Positions 1 through 5,890 are shown, counted from the first letter of the stretch. The stretch is DNA of 5,921 nt from Candidatus Omnitrophota bacterium (GCA_028687525.1 JAQTZX010000099.1:1-5921); one strand, 5' to 3'. Notes: generated by a model from the letters alone, not told the origin. Made by a program: numbers and translations.

Positions 1-65
1 ATGTCTATATTTTAAATAAATTTATGTGTCCTGCCGTTGCCCCGCCTTGGACCCAATCAACGGGC

Positions 66-98
66 GGGATTTCGCTTCGCTCAAGACGACGTCACGGA
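66..98. repeat. Probable dispersed intergenic repeat (GAGCGAAGCGAA type)
   Basis: The minus strand contains GTCTTGAGCGAAGCGAAATC. This resembles the GAGCGAAGCGAA-bearing intergenic repeats common in many environmental bacterial genomes. Only one copy is visible here, so its repeat status rests on recognising the motif. It lies just beyond the spoVG terminator, in the 143 bases at the left edge, where I see no gene. Confidence 0.4.
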
Positions 99-104
99 AT
101 TTAT

Positions 105-129
105 AAAAAATATTTGTTTAAGCAAATAT
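105..129 (-). terminator. Probable intrinsic terminator after spoVG
   Basis: Read on the minus strand, ATATTTG and CAAATAT form a perfect 7-bp stem (123-129 with 110-116) around a six-base loop. A run of Ts follows directly (105-110 on the plus strand is all A). It begins 14 bases after the spoVG stop. The stem is almost pure A/T and so weak, but its position and U-tract fit rho-independent termination. A second 6-bp stem, CATCCG/CGGATG (135-140 with 150-155), overlaps the stop codon just before it. Confidence 0.6.
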
Positions 130-143
130 CCGGACATCCGTAT

Positions 144-563
144 CTATGCCGGATGCGGACATTCTTTCTGATCGCCCGGGTTTTTTTCAGTTTCCTGCTC
201 ATACGCGCCTAAAACTTTTTTCTGCAAATAATCCCTGAAGGTTTGCGTGATAGGATGGGCGATATCCTTGTGTTCGGACTGGGCGGACATGGAGTCTTCC
301 TGCTGAACCGGAACGCGAGGTGACTGCGATAACTGGCCGCCGCATTGATTGCAGTATTTAGCGCGCATCTCATTTTTAAAGCCGCATTTTGGACAGGACT
401 GTTTTATTCTTCTTGAAGGCATCGCGATAAACAACCCGCTGGTGCCCTGTATAACTTTGATGTTCCGTACTACAAACGAATTGTCAAACGTAACTGTGGC
501 GTATGCTTTCAGTTTTTTATCCGGGGAATCCTTCAAAAATATCCTGACTTCGGTTATTTCCAT
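144..563 (-). CDS. spoVG: SpoVG-family nucleic-acid-binding regulator with an internal zinc ribbon
   Basis: SpoVG proteins are small DNA/RNA-binding regulators, first known from Bacillus sporulation and septation but widespread in non-sporulating bacteria. The 139-residue product has the family's N-terminal half at residues 1-52 (MEITEVRI, then FVVRNIKVIQG and GLFIAMPSRR) and its C-terminal signature KDIAHPIT at 99-106, followed by the usual helix. Between these halves, where Bacillus SpoVG has only about nine residues, lie about 46 residues. They contain CPKC (57-60) and CNQC (71-74), a four-cysteine zinc ribbon, then a Gln/Ser-rich linker. The protein is therefore longer than the usual 85-100 residues. 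The start is well set by AAGGAGGT six bases upstream. ispE lies upstream across a structured 365-base spacer, and a terminator-like hairpin follows the stop. Family membership is firm; zinc binding and any change in nucleic-acid target are inferred. Confidence 0.93.
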   Translation of the reverse strand: MEITEVRIFLKDSPDKKLKAYATVTFDNSFVVRNIKVIQGTSGLFIAMPSRRIKQSCPKCGFKNEMRAKYCNQCGGQLSQSPRVPVQQEDSMSAQSEHKDIAHPITQTFRDYLQKKVLGAYEQETEKNPGDQKECPHPA

Positions 564-569
564 ACAGCT

Positions 570-577
570 ACCTCCTT
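570..577 (-). promoter_or_regulatory. Ribosome binding site of spoVG
   Basis: On the minus strand this reads AAGGAGGT, a full match to the anti-Shine-Dalgarno, six bases before the ATG at 563. It fixes the spoVG start. It also suggests strong translation initiation independent of the distant ispE gene. Confidence 0.85.
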
Positions 578-603
578 CGTTGCTTCGCCCAGTGTTTTGC
601 CCG

Positions 604-630
604 CCCTTATGGAACCCCGCGGTTTTACAG
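604..630. repeat. Intergenic repeat, copy A
   Basis: This copy shares the 16-base core TTATGGAACCCCGCGG with 2775-2790. The similarity continues on both sides: CC before the core, and (T/C)TTTAC(A/T)G after it, giving about 27 related bases. It lies 41 bases upstream of the spoVG start, in the same orientation relative to the downstream gene as copy B. Confidence 0.75.
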
Positions 631-753
631 ACGTAGTCCCCTGAAAACCCGCCGCCGCTTCGCGCCTGCCTCTCGGCAAGACCGAGGGCCGGCGAGGTCC
701 GCCTTCATGGGCACGGACAAACATCTCGCCGGAGCGCAGCATTCACGCATTTC

Positions 754-774
754 CGCCACGACTTTGTCGTGGCG
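754..774. repeat. Perfect 9-bp hairpin
   Basis: CGCCACGAC and GTCGTGGCG are exact reverse complements around a TTT loop. This is the strongest single stem in the ispE-spoVG spacer. No T-run follows on either strand, so it is not an obvious intrinsic terminator. Its design (perfect stem, 2-3 base loop) resembles the hairpin upstream of hisG at 5762-5779, though the sequences differ. Confidence 0.7.
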
Positions 775-928
775 AGATCACGCCGGGTTTTATGGCGGAT
801 ATCTCCGTGTTTACACACGGGGTTTTCTGCGCGAAGGCGGATAAACCCGCCCCGGGAACAATCCCGTTACCACAACCGCGTATTTCAGTGTGTATCAGGA
901 GCAGTTCCGGAAACGACTGCAGCGGGTT

Positions 929-1822
929 TCAAATCGTCCTGGCCACAAATACTTCCCAGGAACGGTTTTCTTTCTTAAGCTGACGATATACGCCGACTGC
1001 ATCCTCTCGCGATGCGGCAATGCCGAATACCGCCGGGCCGCTGCCCGACATTAAAACAGGCTTCATCCCGGAATCTTCGATTCTTTTTTTAACCAGGCAC
1101 ACAACGGGAAATAACACAGCAGTTACCCGTTCCAGACTATTATACAGACAAGAGCTTATACGGGACAAATCGCGCCTTTTAAGCTCCGAAGATAAAATTT
1201 TAACATCAAACCCCCCCTTTGTCAACCTTCCGGCATTCTTCTTTTTACGTATACTTTCCCGGGCATCCCAATGCCGGTAGATAAGGGGCGTGGAAACTTT
1301 TACGCGCGGCACCACCAGGATGTGCCAGAAACCGGTTTTTCGCAAAGATGGGAGCGGACGGATAATCTCCCCCCTTCCCAGCCCAGCGGCGAACGGGCAA
1401 TCGTACACGAAAAACGGCACATCGCTGCCGATTGTTCCGGCATGCGCGGCTAATTGTTTCCGGGAAAGGCCTAATTTCCAAAGCCTGTTCAATCCCCCAA
1501 GTACAGTTGCCGCGTTGCTGGATCCTCCGCCCAGTCCGGCTCCGACGGGAATACATTTATGAAGCCTGACAGCGACACCTTTTTTAACACCGTATGTCCG
1601 CTGTAATAACTCGGCGGCCCGATAAACCAGATTGTCCTTATCCCCGGGCAAATCCTTACGATTAGTCTCTACCAAAATACGAGGATCGGAAAGAAGTTTA
1701 AGGGAAATAGTATCGGCAAGGCTGATGCGTTCGAAAATAGTCTTGAGATTATGGTAGGAATCCGGGCGTTTTTCTAATATTTCGAGGGATACATTTAACT
1801 TGGCGTAGGATTTAAGTATCAT
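929..1822 (-). CDS. ispE: 4-diphosphocytidyl-2-C-methyl-D-erythritol kinase
   Basis: IspE is the cytosolic GHMP-family kinase that uses ATP to phosphorylate the 2-hydroxyl of CDP-methylerythritol in the MEP pathway to isoprenoid precursors. The 297-residue product shows all the family landmarks. These are the N-terminal AKLN (catalytic-type Lys8), the glycine-rich ATP loop PVGAGLGGGSSNAA (92-105), GSDVPFF with the catalytic-type Asp134, GRGE (149-152), and the C-terminal GHMP motif MSGSGPAVFG (258-267). Length is normal and the gene is intact. I place the start at the ATG at 1822, giving MILKSYAKLN, which matches the usual short N-terminus; an in-frame TTG at 1834 is possible. The ATG lies within the end of the transketolase C-terminal gene (11-base overlap) without a clear Shine-Dalgarno, so translation is probably coupled. 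Confidence 0.96.
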   Translation of the reverse strand: MILKSYAKLNVSLEILEKRPDSYHNLKTIFERISLADTISLKLLSDPRILVETNRKDLPGDKDNLVYRAAELLQRTYGVKKGVAVRLHKCIPVGAGLGGGSSNAATVLGGLNRLWKLGLSRKQLAAHAGTIGSDVPFFVYDCPFAAGLGRGEIIRPLPSLRKTGFWHILVVPRVKVSTPLIYRHWDARESIRKKKNAGRLTKGGFDVKILSSELKRRDLSRISSCLYNSLERVTAVLFPVVCLVKKRIEDSGMKPVLMSGSGPAVFGIAASREDAVGVYRQLKKENRSWEVFVARTI

Positions 1823-2753
1823 TACCGGTGACAATACCAGCCGCGGCTTTTTCGATATCCCCGCTGGTAAGATTATATTCTTTTAACAATTCGGACGATT
1901 CTCCCGATTGCCCGAACCGCTCACGCACGCACAGCCTTTTCACCCTGACGGGACGCGTTTCCGCCGCAACTTCGCCGACCGCTGAAGACAATCCGCCCAC
2001 AGTAGAATGTTCTTCACACACGACAATACCTTTGGTTTCTTCGGCTGCCAGACGGATAACACCGGCATCCAGCGGCCGTATGGTATGCATATTGATCACG
2101 CGTGCCCGCACGCCTTTTTTCAACAGAGACCCCGCGGCTGAAACCGCTTCATTAACCATGGTCCCGCAGGCAATGATTGCCACATCTCCGCCCTGCATCA
2201 GGACCTGCGCCTTTCCGAACACGAATTCTCCCTTATTCTCCAGCGTGGGAAATTTCGGCCTTCCCAGACGGATATAAAAAGGCCCCGGAATGCGGGAAGC
2301 GGCTATAATCGCTTCCCTGGTCTGGGGACCGTCACAAGGCACAATGATATTCATGTTCGGGATCGCCCGCATGAGCGCGATATCCTCCAAGGCCTGATGA
2401 GTAGCTCCGTCAGGCCCGACGCTTAGCCCGGCGTGCGTGGCCACGATCTTAACATTCAGGTGATTATAACAAATGCTGTTCCGGACCTGATCCCACGCCC
2501 TTCCTGTGGCGAACATGGCAAAGGTGGACGCGAAAACTATTTTGGAACAACTGGCCATCCCCGCGGCGGTAGCCATAAGGTTTTGCTCGGCCACACCGCA
2601 ATTGAAAAATCTCCCGGGGAACTCCCTGGCAAAAATATTAGTGCGCGTGGAAGAAGACAAATCCGCGTCCATAACCACGACATCCTTATTCTCCCGGCCG
2701 AGTTCAACCAGTGTTTTCCCGTACACATCCCTCTGATACAGCATTTCTCCCAT
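1812..2753 (-). CDS. Transketolase, C-terminal subunit (split form)
   Basis: This is the pyrimidine-binding and C-terminal half of a thiamine-diphosphate transketolase made as two polypeptides. With its partner it would transfer two-carbon units between sugar phosphates in the non-oxidative pentose phosphate pathway. The 313 residues include MDADL (28-32), GVAEQNLM (53-60) with the glutamate that activates the cofactor (Glu56), GPDGATHQALEDIALMRAIP (113-132), and the C-terminal domain with IRPLD (225-229) and EEHSTVGGL (247-255). The ATG at 2753 is chosen over a TTG at 2759 because AAGGA lies six bases before it. The gene starts 39 bases after the N-terminal subunit gene and overlaps ispE. 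A DXP-synthase-like role is less likely, since DXS is normally a single chain, but the substrate cannot be read from sequence. Confidence 0.95.
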   Translation of the reverse strand: MGEMLYQRDVYGKTLVELGRENKDVVVMDADLSSSTRTNIFAREFPGRFFNCGVAEQNLMATAAGMASCSKIVFASTFAMFATGRAWDQVRNSICYNHLNVKIVATHAGLSVGPDGATHQALEDIALMRAIPNMNIIVPCDGPQTREAIIAASRIPGPFYIRLGRPKFPTLENKGEFVFGKAQVLMQGGDVAIIACGTMVNEAVSAAGSLLKKGVRARVINMHTIRPLDAGVIRLAAEETKGIVVCEEHSTVGGLSSAVGEVAAETRPVRVKRLCVRERFGQSGESSELLKEYNLTSGDIEKAAAGIVTGNDT

Positions 2754-2759
2754 AATCAA

Positions 2760-2764
2760 TCCTT
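2760..2764 (-). promoter_or_regulatory. Ribosome binding site deciding the transketolase C-subunit start
   Basis: AAGGA on the minus strand is followed by TTGATT and then the ATG at 2753, a six-base spacing. The alternative TTG start at 2759 would abut the Shine-Dalgarno, so it is disfavoured. Confidence 0.7.
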
Positions 2765-2771
2765 ATTTATA

Positions 2772-2798
2772 CCTTTATGGAACCCCGCGGCTTTACTG
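2772..2798. repeat. Intergenic repeat, copy B
   Basis: This is the second copy of the element at 604-630, sharing the core TTATGGAACCCCGCGG. It fills most of the gap between the two transketolase subunit genes. It runs over the end of the N-terminal subunit gene: on the minus strand its CAGTAAAG supplies the last glutamine codon and the TAA stop. The downstream gene's Shine-Dalgarno lies just beyond it. Confidence 0.75.
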
Positions 2799-3617
2799 TA
2801 ACTCCCGCAGAGCGGTCTCTGTCTCTTCCTTTGTGGGCGCGCGGCCATGAAAATCAACCATATTTTCCATAAAAGACACGCCTTTACCTTTAACCGTATG
2901 CGCGATGATTATGGACGGCTTCCCTTTCGCCTCCGCGGCCTTATCGTAAGCGGAAAGGATCTCTTTGATATTATGCCCGTCTATTTCGATGGTATTCCAA
3001 CCAAAAGCCTTCCATTTATCCTTTACCGGTTCCACATTCATCACATCCGCAACCTTCCCGTCTATCTGAAACCCGTTAAAATCAAGCATAACGCACAGAT
3101 TATCCAATTTATAATGCGCTGCCGACATGGCAGCTTCCCAGATATTTCCTTCCTGCATTTCCCCATCCCCGATCAGGCAATATACCCGGAATTCCTTCTT
3201 ATCCATCTTTCCAGCCAGGCACATCCCGCAGGCTACCGACAAACCCTGTCCCAGGGATCCGGATCCCACCTCCACGCCCGGGGTACGCCTGTCCGGATGC
3301 CCCTGAAGCATGGAGCCCAGTTGCCGGAGAGTCCAAAGTTTTTCTTTCGGGAAATATCCCGATTCCGCCAAAACCGCATACCACAAAGGGCAACAATGCC
3401 CTTTCGACATATGGAACCTGTCCCGGTCCGGCCAAAGCGGCTCCTGCGGCCGGTGCCGCAATACCGCGAAATATAAAACGGTAACCAGATCGGTTGAAGA
3501 AAGACTCCCTCCGGGATGGCCGGAACAGGCCTTGCACAACATCTGTACGATAAGCCGGCGTATTTGTTTCGCCCGCTCCCGTAATTCTTTTATATGAGAT
3601 TCGGAATACTTCATCAT
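2793..3617 (-). CDS. Transketolase, N-terminal subunit (split form)
   Basis: This is the diphosphate-binding half of the split transketolase and pairs with the product of the next gene to form the active site. The 274 residues show SGHPGGSLS (32-40) with its cofactor-contacting histidine, SKGH (71-74), and GSGSLGQGLS (118-127). The thiamine-diphosphate and metal motif starts at GDGEMQEG (150-157) and ends at Asn181. Also present are DGHN (213-216) and AHTVKGKG (239-246) before a final FHGRAPTKEE. Length is typical of stand-alone N-terminal subunits. The start ATG overlaps the TPR gene's stop as ATGATGA. The second ATG, one codon in, sits at better spacing from the weak AGGGTG upstream and may be the real start. 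The last codon and stop lie within a repeat. Confidence 0.95.
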   Translation of the reverse strand: MMKYSESHIKELRERAKQIRRLIVQMLCKACSGHPGGSLSSTDLVTVLYFAVLRHRPQEPLWPDRDRFHMSKGHCCPLWYAVLAESGYFPKEKLWTLRQLGSMLQGHPDRRTPGVEVGSGSLGQGLSVACGMCLAGKMDKKEFRVYCLIGDGEMQEGNIWEAAMSAAHYKLDNLCVMLDFNGFQIDGKVADVMNVEPVKDKWKAFGWNTIEIDGHNIKEILSAYDKAAEAKGKPSIIIAHTVKGKGVSFMENMVDFHGRAPTKEETETALRELQ

Positions 3618-4588
3618 TTCACCCTATCGATCTTCCCTTTTATTTTATCCTGTTTCGGGTCCAGCTTTAAAGCTTTTTCCCATTGCGCGCGCGCCTTTTG
3701 CTTGTCGTTGACCTTGAAATACGCGTCACCCAGATGGTCAAGGATAATCGGATCATCGAATAAAGCTGATGCCCGAGTCAGTTCTTTAACCGCATCGGCA
3801 AGCCTGCCTTTTTTATAATACAGCCAACCCAAGCTGTCGATATAAGCCGCATTATCAGGCTCGATGGCCAGGGCTTTCCTTATCAACGCCTCCGCGTTTT
3901 CCAGGTTTTCGCCGGCTTCCACATACAGATACCCGAGATAATTCAACGCTTCGGCGTAATCAGGTTTCAATTCGATCGTTTTCTTCAATTCCCTGACGGC
4001 ATGGTCTTTTCTCTTTAACTCATCATAGATGTTGCCCAGGTAAAAATGGGCTTCAGCATCGCCGGGAGCAAGTTCGACAACCAGCTTATACGTGCTTTCA
4101 GCCGCGGGAAGATTATTCTTCTGCAGATAAATCGCCCCGAGGTTCTTGTAAATGGCTATGTTCTTGGGATCTAATTTTGAAGCGTTTTTCAGTGCGGTCT
4201 CGTATTCGAGAGTGGCCTCTTCGATCTTGTTGCCGGAAAAATACAACAGGGCCAAAACAGCATGCGGCTCAACTGCTTCCGGATCAAGTTTAATTGCGGT
4301 GTTCAGCTCTTCGATCGCGGCGGAGAAATCATTTTTCTTTATCAAGCCTGCCGCTAAACGCAGGTGAATAACCGTGTTGGTTTCATCGAATCTGGCCGCG
4401 TTTTTATATTCCGTGACCGCCGCTTCGATATCTCCGGTCTGTTCATAAATACCGGCCATGATATAATGCCGCAGGGCAATCGCTTCTTTTTTATCAAAAG
4501 CACAGGCGCGGGGATTGGCAGTAAAAAAACACAAAAAGCACACTACCGGCACCCAAGAAGCTATTTTCATTCTCAGCATACAAGACAT
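3614..4588 (-). CDS. Exported tetratricopeptide-repeat protein
   Basis: The 324-residue product begins with a signal peptide. Basic residues (LRMK) precede a hydrophobic core, IASWVPVVCFLCFFTA (9-24), and an NPRACA stretch (25-30) offers a type I cleavage site after Ala30. No lipobox is evident. The rest is about eight consecutive TPR units (roughly 38-71, 72-105, 106-143, 144-177, 178-211, 212-246, 247-280, 281-313), many ending in the typical ALxLDP-like turn. TPR arrays are protein-protein scaffolds. This one should work in the periplasm or at the cell envelope, but no enzymatic domain or partner can be read from it. The start is uncertain: ATGs at 4588, 4579 and 4570 all leave a workable signal peptide, and none has a strong Shine-Dalgarno. 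Its stop overlaps the transketolase N-subunit start, implying co-translation. Confidence 0.9.
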   Translation of the reverse strand: MSCMLRMKIASWVPVVCFLCFFTANPRACAFDKKEAIALRHYIMAGIYEQTGDIEAAVTEYKNAARFDETNTVIHLRLAAGLIKKNDFSAAIEELNTAIKLDPEAVEPHAVLALLYFSGNKIEEATLEYETALKNASKLDPKNIAIYKNLGAIYLQKNNLPAAESTYKLVVELAPGDAEAHFYLGNIYDELKRKDHAVRELKKTIELKPDYAEALNYLGYLYVEAGENLENAEALIRKALAIEPDNAAYIDSLGWLYYKKGRLADAVKELTRASALFDDPIILDHLGDAYFKVNDKQKARAQWEKALKLDPKQDKIKGKIDRVK

Positions 4589-4638
4589 GCGTTTATTCCG
4601 CCAGTTATCCCGGGCGTTATCTTCTTAAAAAACCTTCA

Positions 4639-4740
4639 TCATCCCCAATTTCTCTTCTTGAGATGACGGAGGCGGCGGCGCATCTTTTTTCTTTTATGCG
4701 TTCTTATTTTATTGAGTTTTCTTTTTCTGCCGCACGGCAT
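4639..4740 (-). CDS. Small basic bS22/COX24 (AURKAIP1-domain) ribosomal protein
   Basis: This is a 33-codon gene: MPCGRKRKLNKIRTHK, then RKKMRRRLRHLKKRNWG, then TGA. More than half of the residues are Lys or Arg, with two His. The pattern RKRKLNKIRTHKRKKMRRRLR matches the AURKAIP1/COX24 family, represented by mycobacterial small-subunit protein bS22 (also about 33 residues) and mitochondrial mS38. Such proteins bind rRNA on the small ribosomal subunit. The start is decided by AGGAGGAG, with a core spacing of six bases, one of the strongest ribosome sites in the window. The gene lies 102 bases after hisG and 50 bases before the TPR gene, and is easily missed because of its length. I infer the family from recall of the motif, not from an alignment. 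Confidence 0.85.
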   Translation of the reverse strand: MPCGRKRKLNKIRTHKRKKMRRRLRHLKKRNWG

Positions 4741-4744
4741 TTTA

Positions 4745-4752
4745 CTCCTCCT
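4745..4752 (-). promoter_or_regulatory. Ribosome binding site of the bS22-like gene
   Basis: The minus strand reads AGGAGGAG followed by TAAA and the ATG at 4740. With AGGAGG as the core, the spacing is six bases. This strong site is the main non-homology evidence that the very short frame is translated. Confidence 0.8.
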
Positions 4753-4795
4753 AAAACAACATTTCAGCGTGAAGTGTTCCCTTAGCCGAGTGTTT

Positions 4796-4837
4796 AAGTG
4801 TGTAAGTTTATAAGTAAAATCACTGCTTTACACACTT
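4796..4837. repeat. Inverted repeat just downstream of hisG
   Basis: AAGTGTGTAA (4796-4805) and TTACACACTT (4828-4837) are exact 10-base reverse complements separated by 22 bases. With one bulge the pairing can extend outward through AGTGTTT and AAACACT-like bases, almost to the hisG stop. The arms are also GTGTAAA/GTGTGTAAA-like direct repeats. No T-run follows on the minus strand, so it is not a classic terminator. It may attenuate or process the message between hisG and the genes after it. Confidence 0.55.
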
Positions 4838-4842
4838 TACAC

Positions 4843-5721
4843 TTAGTATATCACCTTATTCAACGGATACTCGATTATTCCCGTAGCTCCCGCATTCTTT
4901 AACCTCGGGAGCAAAAACTTTACCACTTTTTCATCGATAATCGTTTCAACCGCAAGCCACCCCGGATCGGAAAGATGAGAAATAGTCGGTTTTTTAAGCG
5001 CCGGTAAAGAAGCGATAACTTTATTCAAGTCGCCTTTTTTAACGTTCATCTTCAGGCCGACCTTCTCTTCCGCGGCTATCGCACCCTGCAAAAGCATGAC
5101 AATCTGTTCCATTTTTCCCCGTTTCCAGGGGTTTTTGCAGACGGCTTTATTTGCTATAAACTGGGTCGTGGACACGCACACCGTATCTATCTCAACCAGT
5201 TTGTTCGCTTTCAGGCTCCGGCCGGTCTCGGTCAATTCCACGATTGCGTCAACCAACCCCGCATTCACCTTGACTTCCGTGGCCCCCCAGGAGAACTCCA
5301 CGTCCACGGGAACCCGGTGTTTTTTAAAATATCCCCTGGTGACATTCACCAACTCCGTGGCGATGCGTTTATTCTTTAATTGTTTCGGCGATGTAATACC
5401 CGATGATTGAGGTACCGCCAACACCCATCTGACTTTCGCCAGGCTCTGCTTTGCGTAGACCAGATCACTGATCCTGGAGACATCGGAGGCGTTTTCCATG
5501 ACCCAGTCGTTGCCGGTGATCCCGCAATCCAGGGCGCCGTCCTGAACATACCGCGACATCTCCTGGGCCCGCAGAAGGATAGGCTCTATTTCAACGTCGT
5601 CGATCGAAGGGAAATACGAACGTTCGGAAGCCAGAGAGACGTTAAACCCGGCTTTTCTGAACATTTTAAAAGTGGATTCCTGAAGACTCCCCTTCGGCAT
5701 GCCTAACTTAAGGACTCCCAT
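4843..5721 (-). CDS. hisG: ATP phosphoribosyltransferase, long (HisZ-independent) form
   Basis: HisG joins ATP and PRPP to make phosphoribosyl-ATP, the first and committed step of histidine synthesis in the cytosol. The 292-residue product matches the long form, which carries its own C-terminal regulatory domain and does not need HisZ. Visible landmarks are LGMPKGSL (6-13), DGALDCGITGNDW (61-73), RIATELVNVTRGYF (119-132) and the PRPP loop DAIVELTETGRSL (158-170). The C-terminal ACT-like domain (about 222-292) ends GATGIIEYPLNKVI. In this family that domain is where histidine binds as feedback inhibitor. The start is fixed by AAGGAG seven bases upstream. No other his gene is in the window, so the gene is apart from the rest of its pathway unless they lie beyond the right edge. 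Confidence 0.96.
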   Translation of the reverse strand: MGVLKLGMPKGSLQESTFKMFRKAGFNVSLASERSYFPSIDDVEIEPILLRAQEMSRYVQDGALDCGITGNDWVMENASDVSRISDLVYAKQSLAKVRWVLAVPQSSGITSPKQLKNKRIATELVNVTRGYFKKHRVPVDVEFSWGATEVKVNAGLVDAIVELTETGRSLKANKLVEIDTVCVSTTQFIANKAVCKNPWKRGKMEQIVMLLQGAIAAEEKVGLKMNVKKGDLNKVIASLPALKKPTISHLSDPGWLAVETIIDEKVVKFLLPRLKNAGATGIIEYPLNKVIY

Positions 5722-5728
5722 TTCCCCG

Positions 5729-5734
5729 CTCCTT
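5729..5734 (-). promoter_or_regulatory. Ribosome binding site of hisG
   Basis: AAGGAG on the minus strand lies seven bases before the ATG at 5721. This supports that start and a complete N-terminus. Confidence 0.75.
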
Positions 5735-5758
5735 GGTTTCGCCCTTGACCATTCGACC

Positions 5759-5839
5759 AGGCCACGGCTTCAGCCGTGGGCCTTTACTCATGGTTCCGCC
5801 CCACGGGCGGAAAACAAATGGTGCCGCGGGTTTTGCCCG
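5759..5839. repeat. Cluster of three hairpins upstream of hisG
   Basis: Three inverted repeats follow each other. CCACGGCT/AGCCGTGG has a TC loop (5762-5779), extendable by three pairs with one bulged G. TTCCGCCC/GGGCGGAA is a perfect 8-bp stem with a CAC loop (5794-5812). CGGG/CCCG spans 5827-5839. None is followed by a clear T-run. I see no gene or histidine-rich leader peptide in the 200 bases upstream of hisG, so an attenuator is not supported. Confidence 0.55.
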
Positions 5840-5890
5840 TTGGGCTCCACTCTAAAACTAACAGGGTGCAGAAAAACCCTCTCACGCAGT

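Larger units (their letters stand above)
564..928 (-). other. Structured non-coding spacer between ispE and spoVG
   Basis: I see no credible gene in these 365 bases. They hold a run of short inverted repeats. CGCCACGAC/GTCGTGGCG is a perfect 9-bp stem with a TTT loop (754-774). CCGGCGAG/CTCGCCGG (689-696 with 725-732) encloses a second 5-bp stem GTCCG/CGGAC. CCGTGT/ACACGG spans 805-820, extendable to 803-822 with one wobble pair. GGCGG/CCGCC spans 836-851, CGGGA/TCCCG spans 853-866, and CTCGG/CCGAG spans 672-686. A copy of the repeat also found between the transketolase genes lies at 604-630. It could be a structured leader of spoVG, a small RNA, or a cluster of palindromic repeats. I recognise no known riboswitch and see no convincing promoter. 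Confidence 0.6.

Noticed and set aside
554..742. Open frame of 62 codons on the minus strand upstream of and overlapping the spoVG start
   Set aside because: It has no Shine-Dalgarno, its product is low-complexity Arg/Gly/Ala-rich, and it runs through hairpins and repeat copy A. It is most likely a chance frame in structured non-coding DNA.
803..826. CTCCGTGT/ACACGGGG stem followed by TTTT on the plus strand as an intrinsic terminator
   Set aside because: No plus-strand gene lies before it, and four Ts after a short stem with a wobble pair are weak evidence. It is kept only as part of the structured spacer.
1823..1834. TTG start extending ispE by four codons
   Set aside because: Typical IspE proteins begin just before the AKLN motif, which the ATG at 1822 provides. 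The TTG has no ribosome site in its favour.
1812..2753. The split transketolase pair as a two-part DXP synthase feeding ispE
   Set aside because: The motifs and lengths fit the well-known split transketolase form, and DXS is normally one chain. Proximity to ispE alone is too weak to change the call.
5783..5811. A third copy of the TTATGGAACCCCGCGG repeat upstream of hisG
   Set aside because: Some similarity (TTTA, ATGG, CCCC, CGG in order) can be seen, but it needs several gaps and mismatches. It may be chance.
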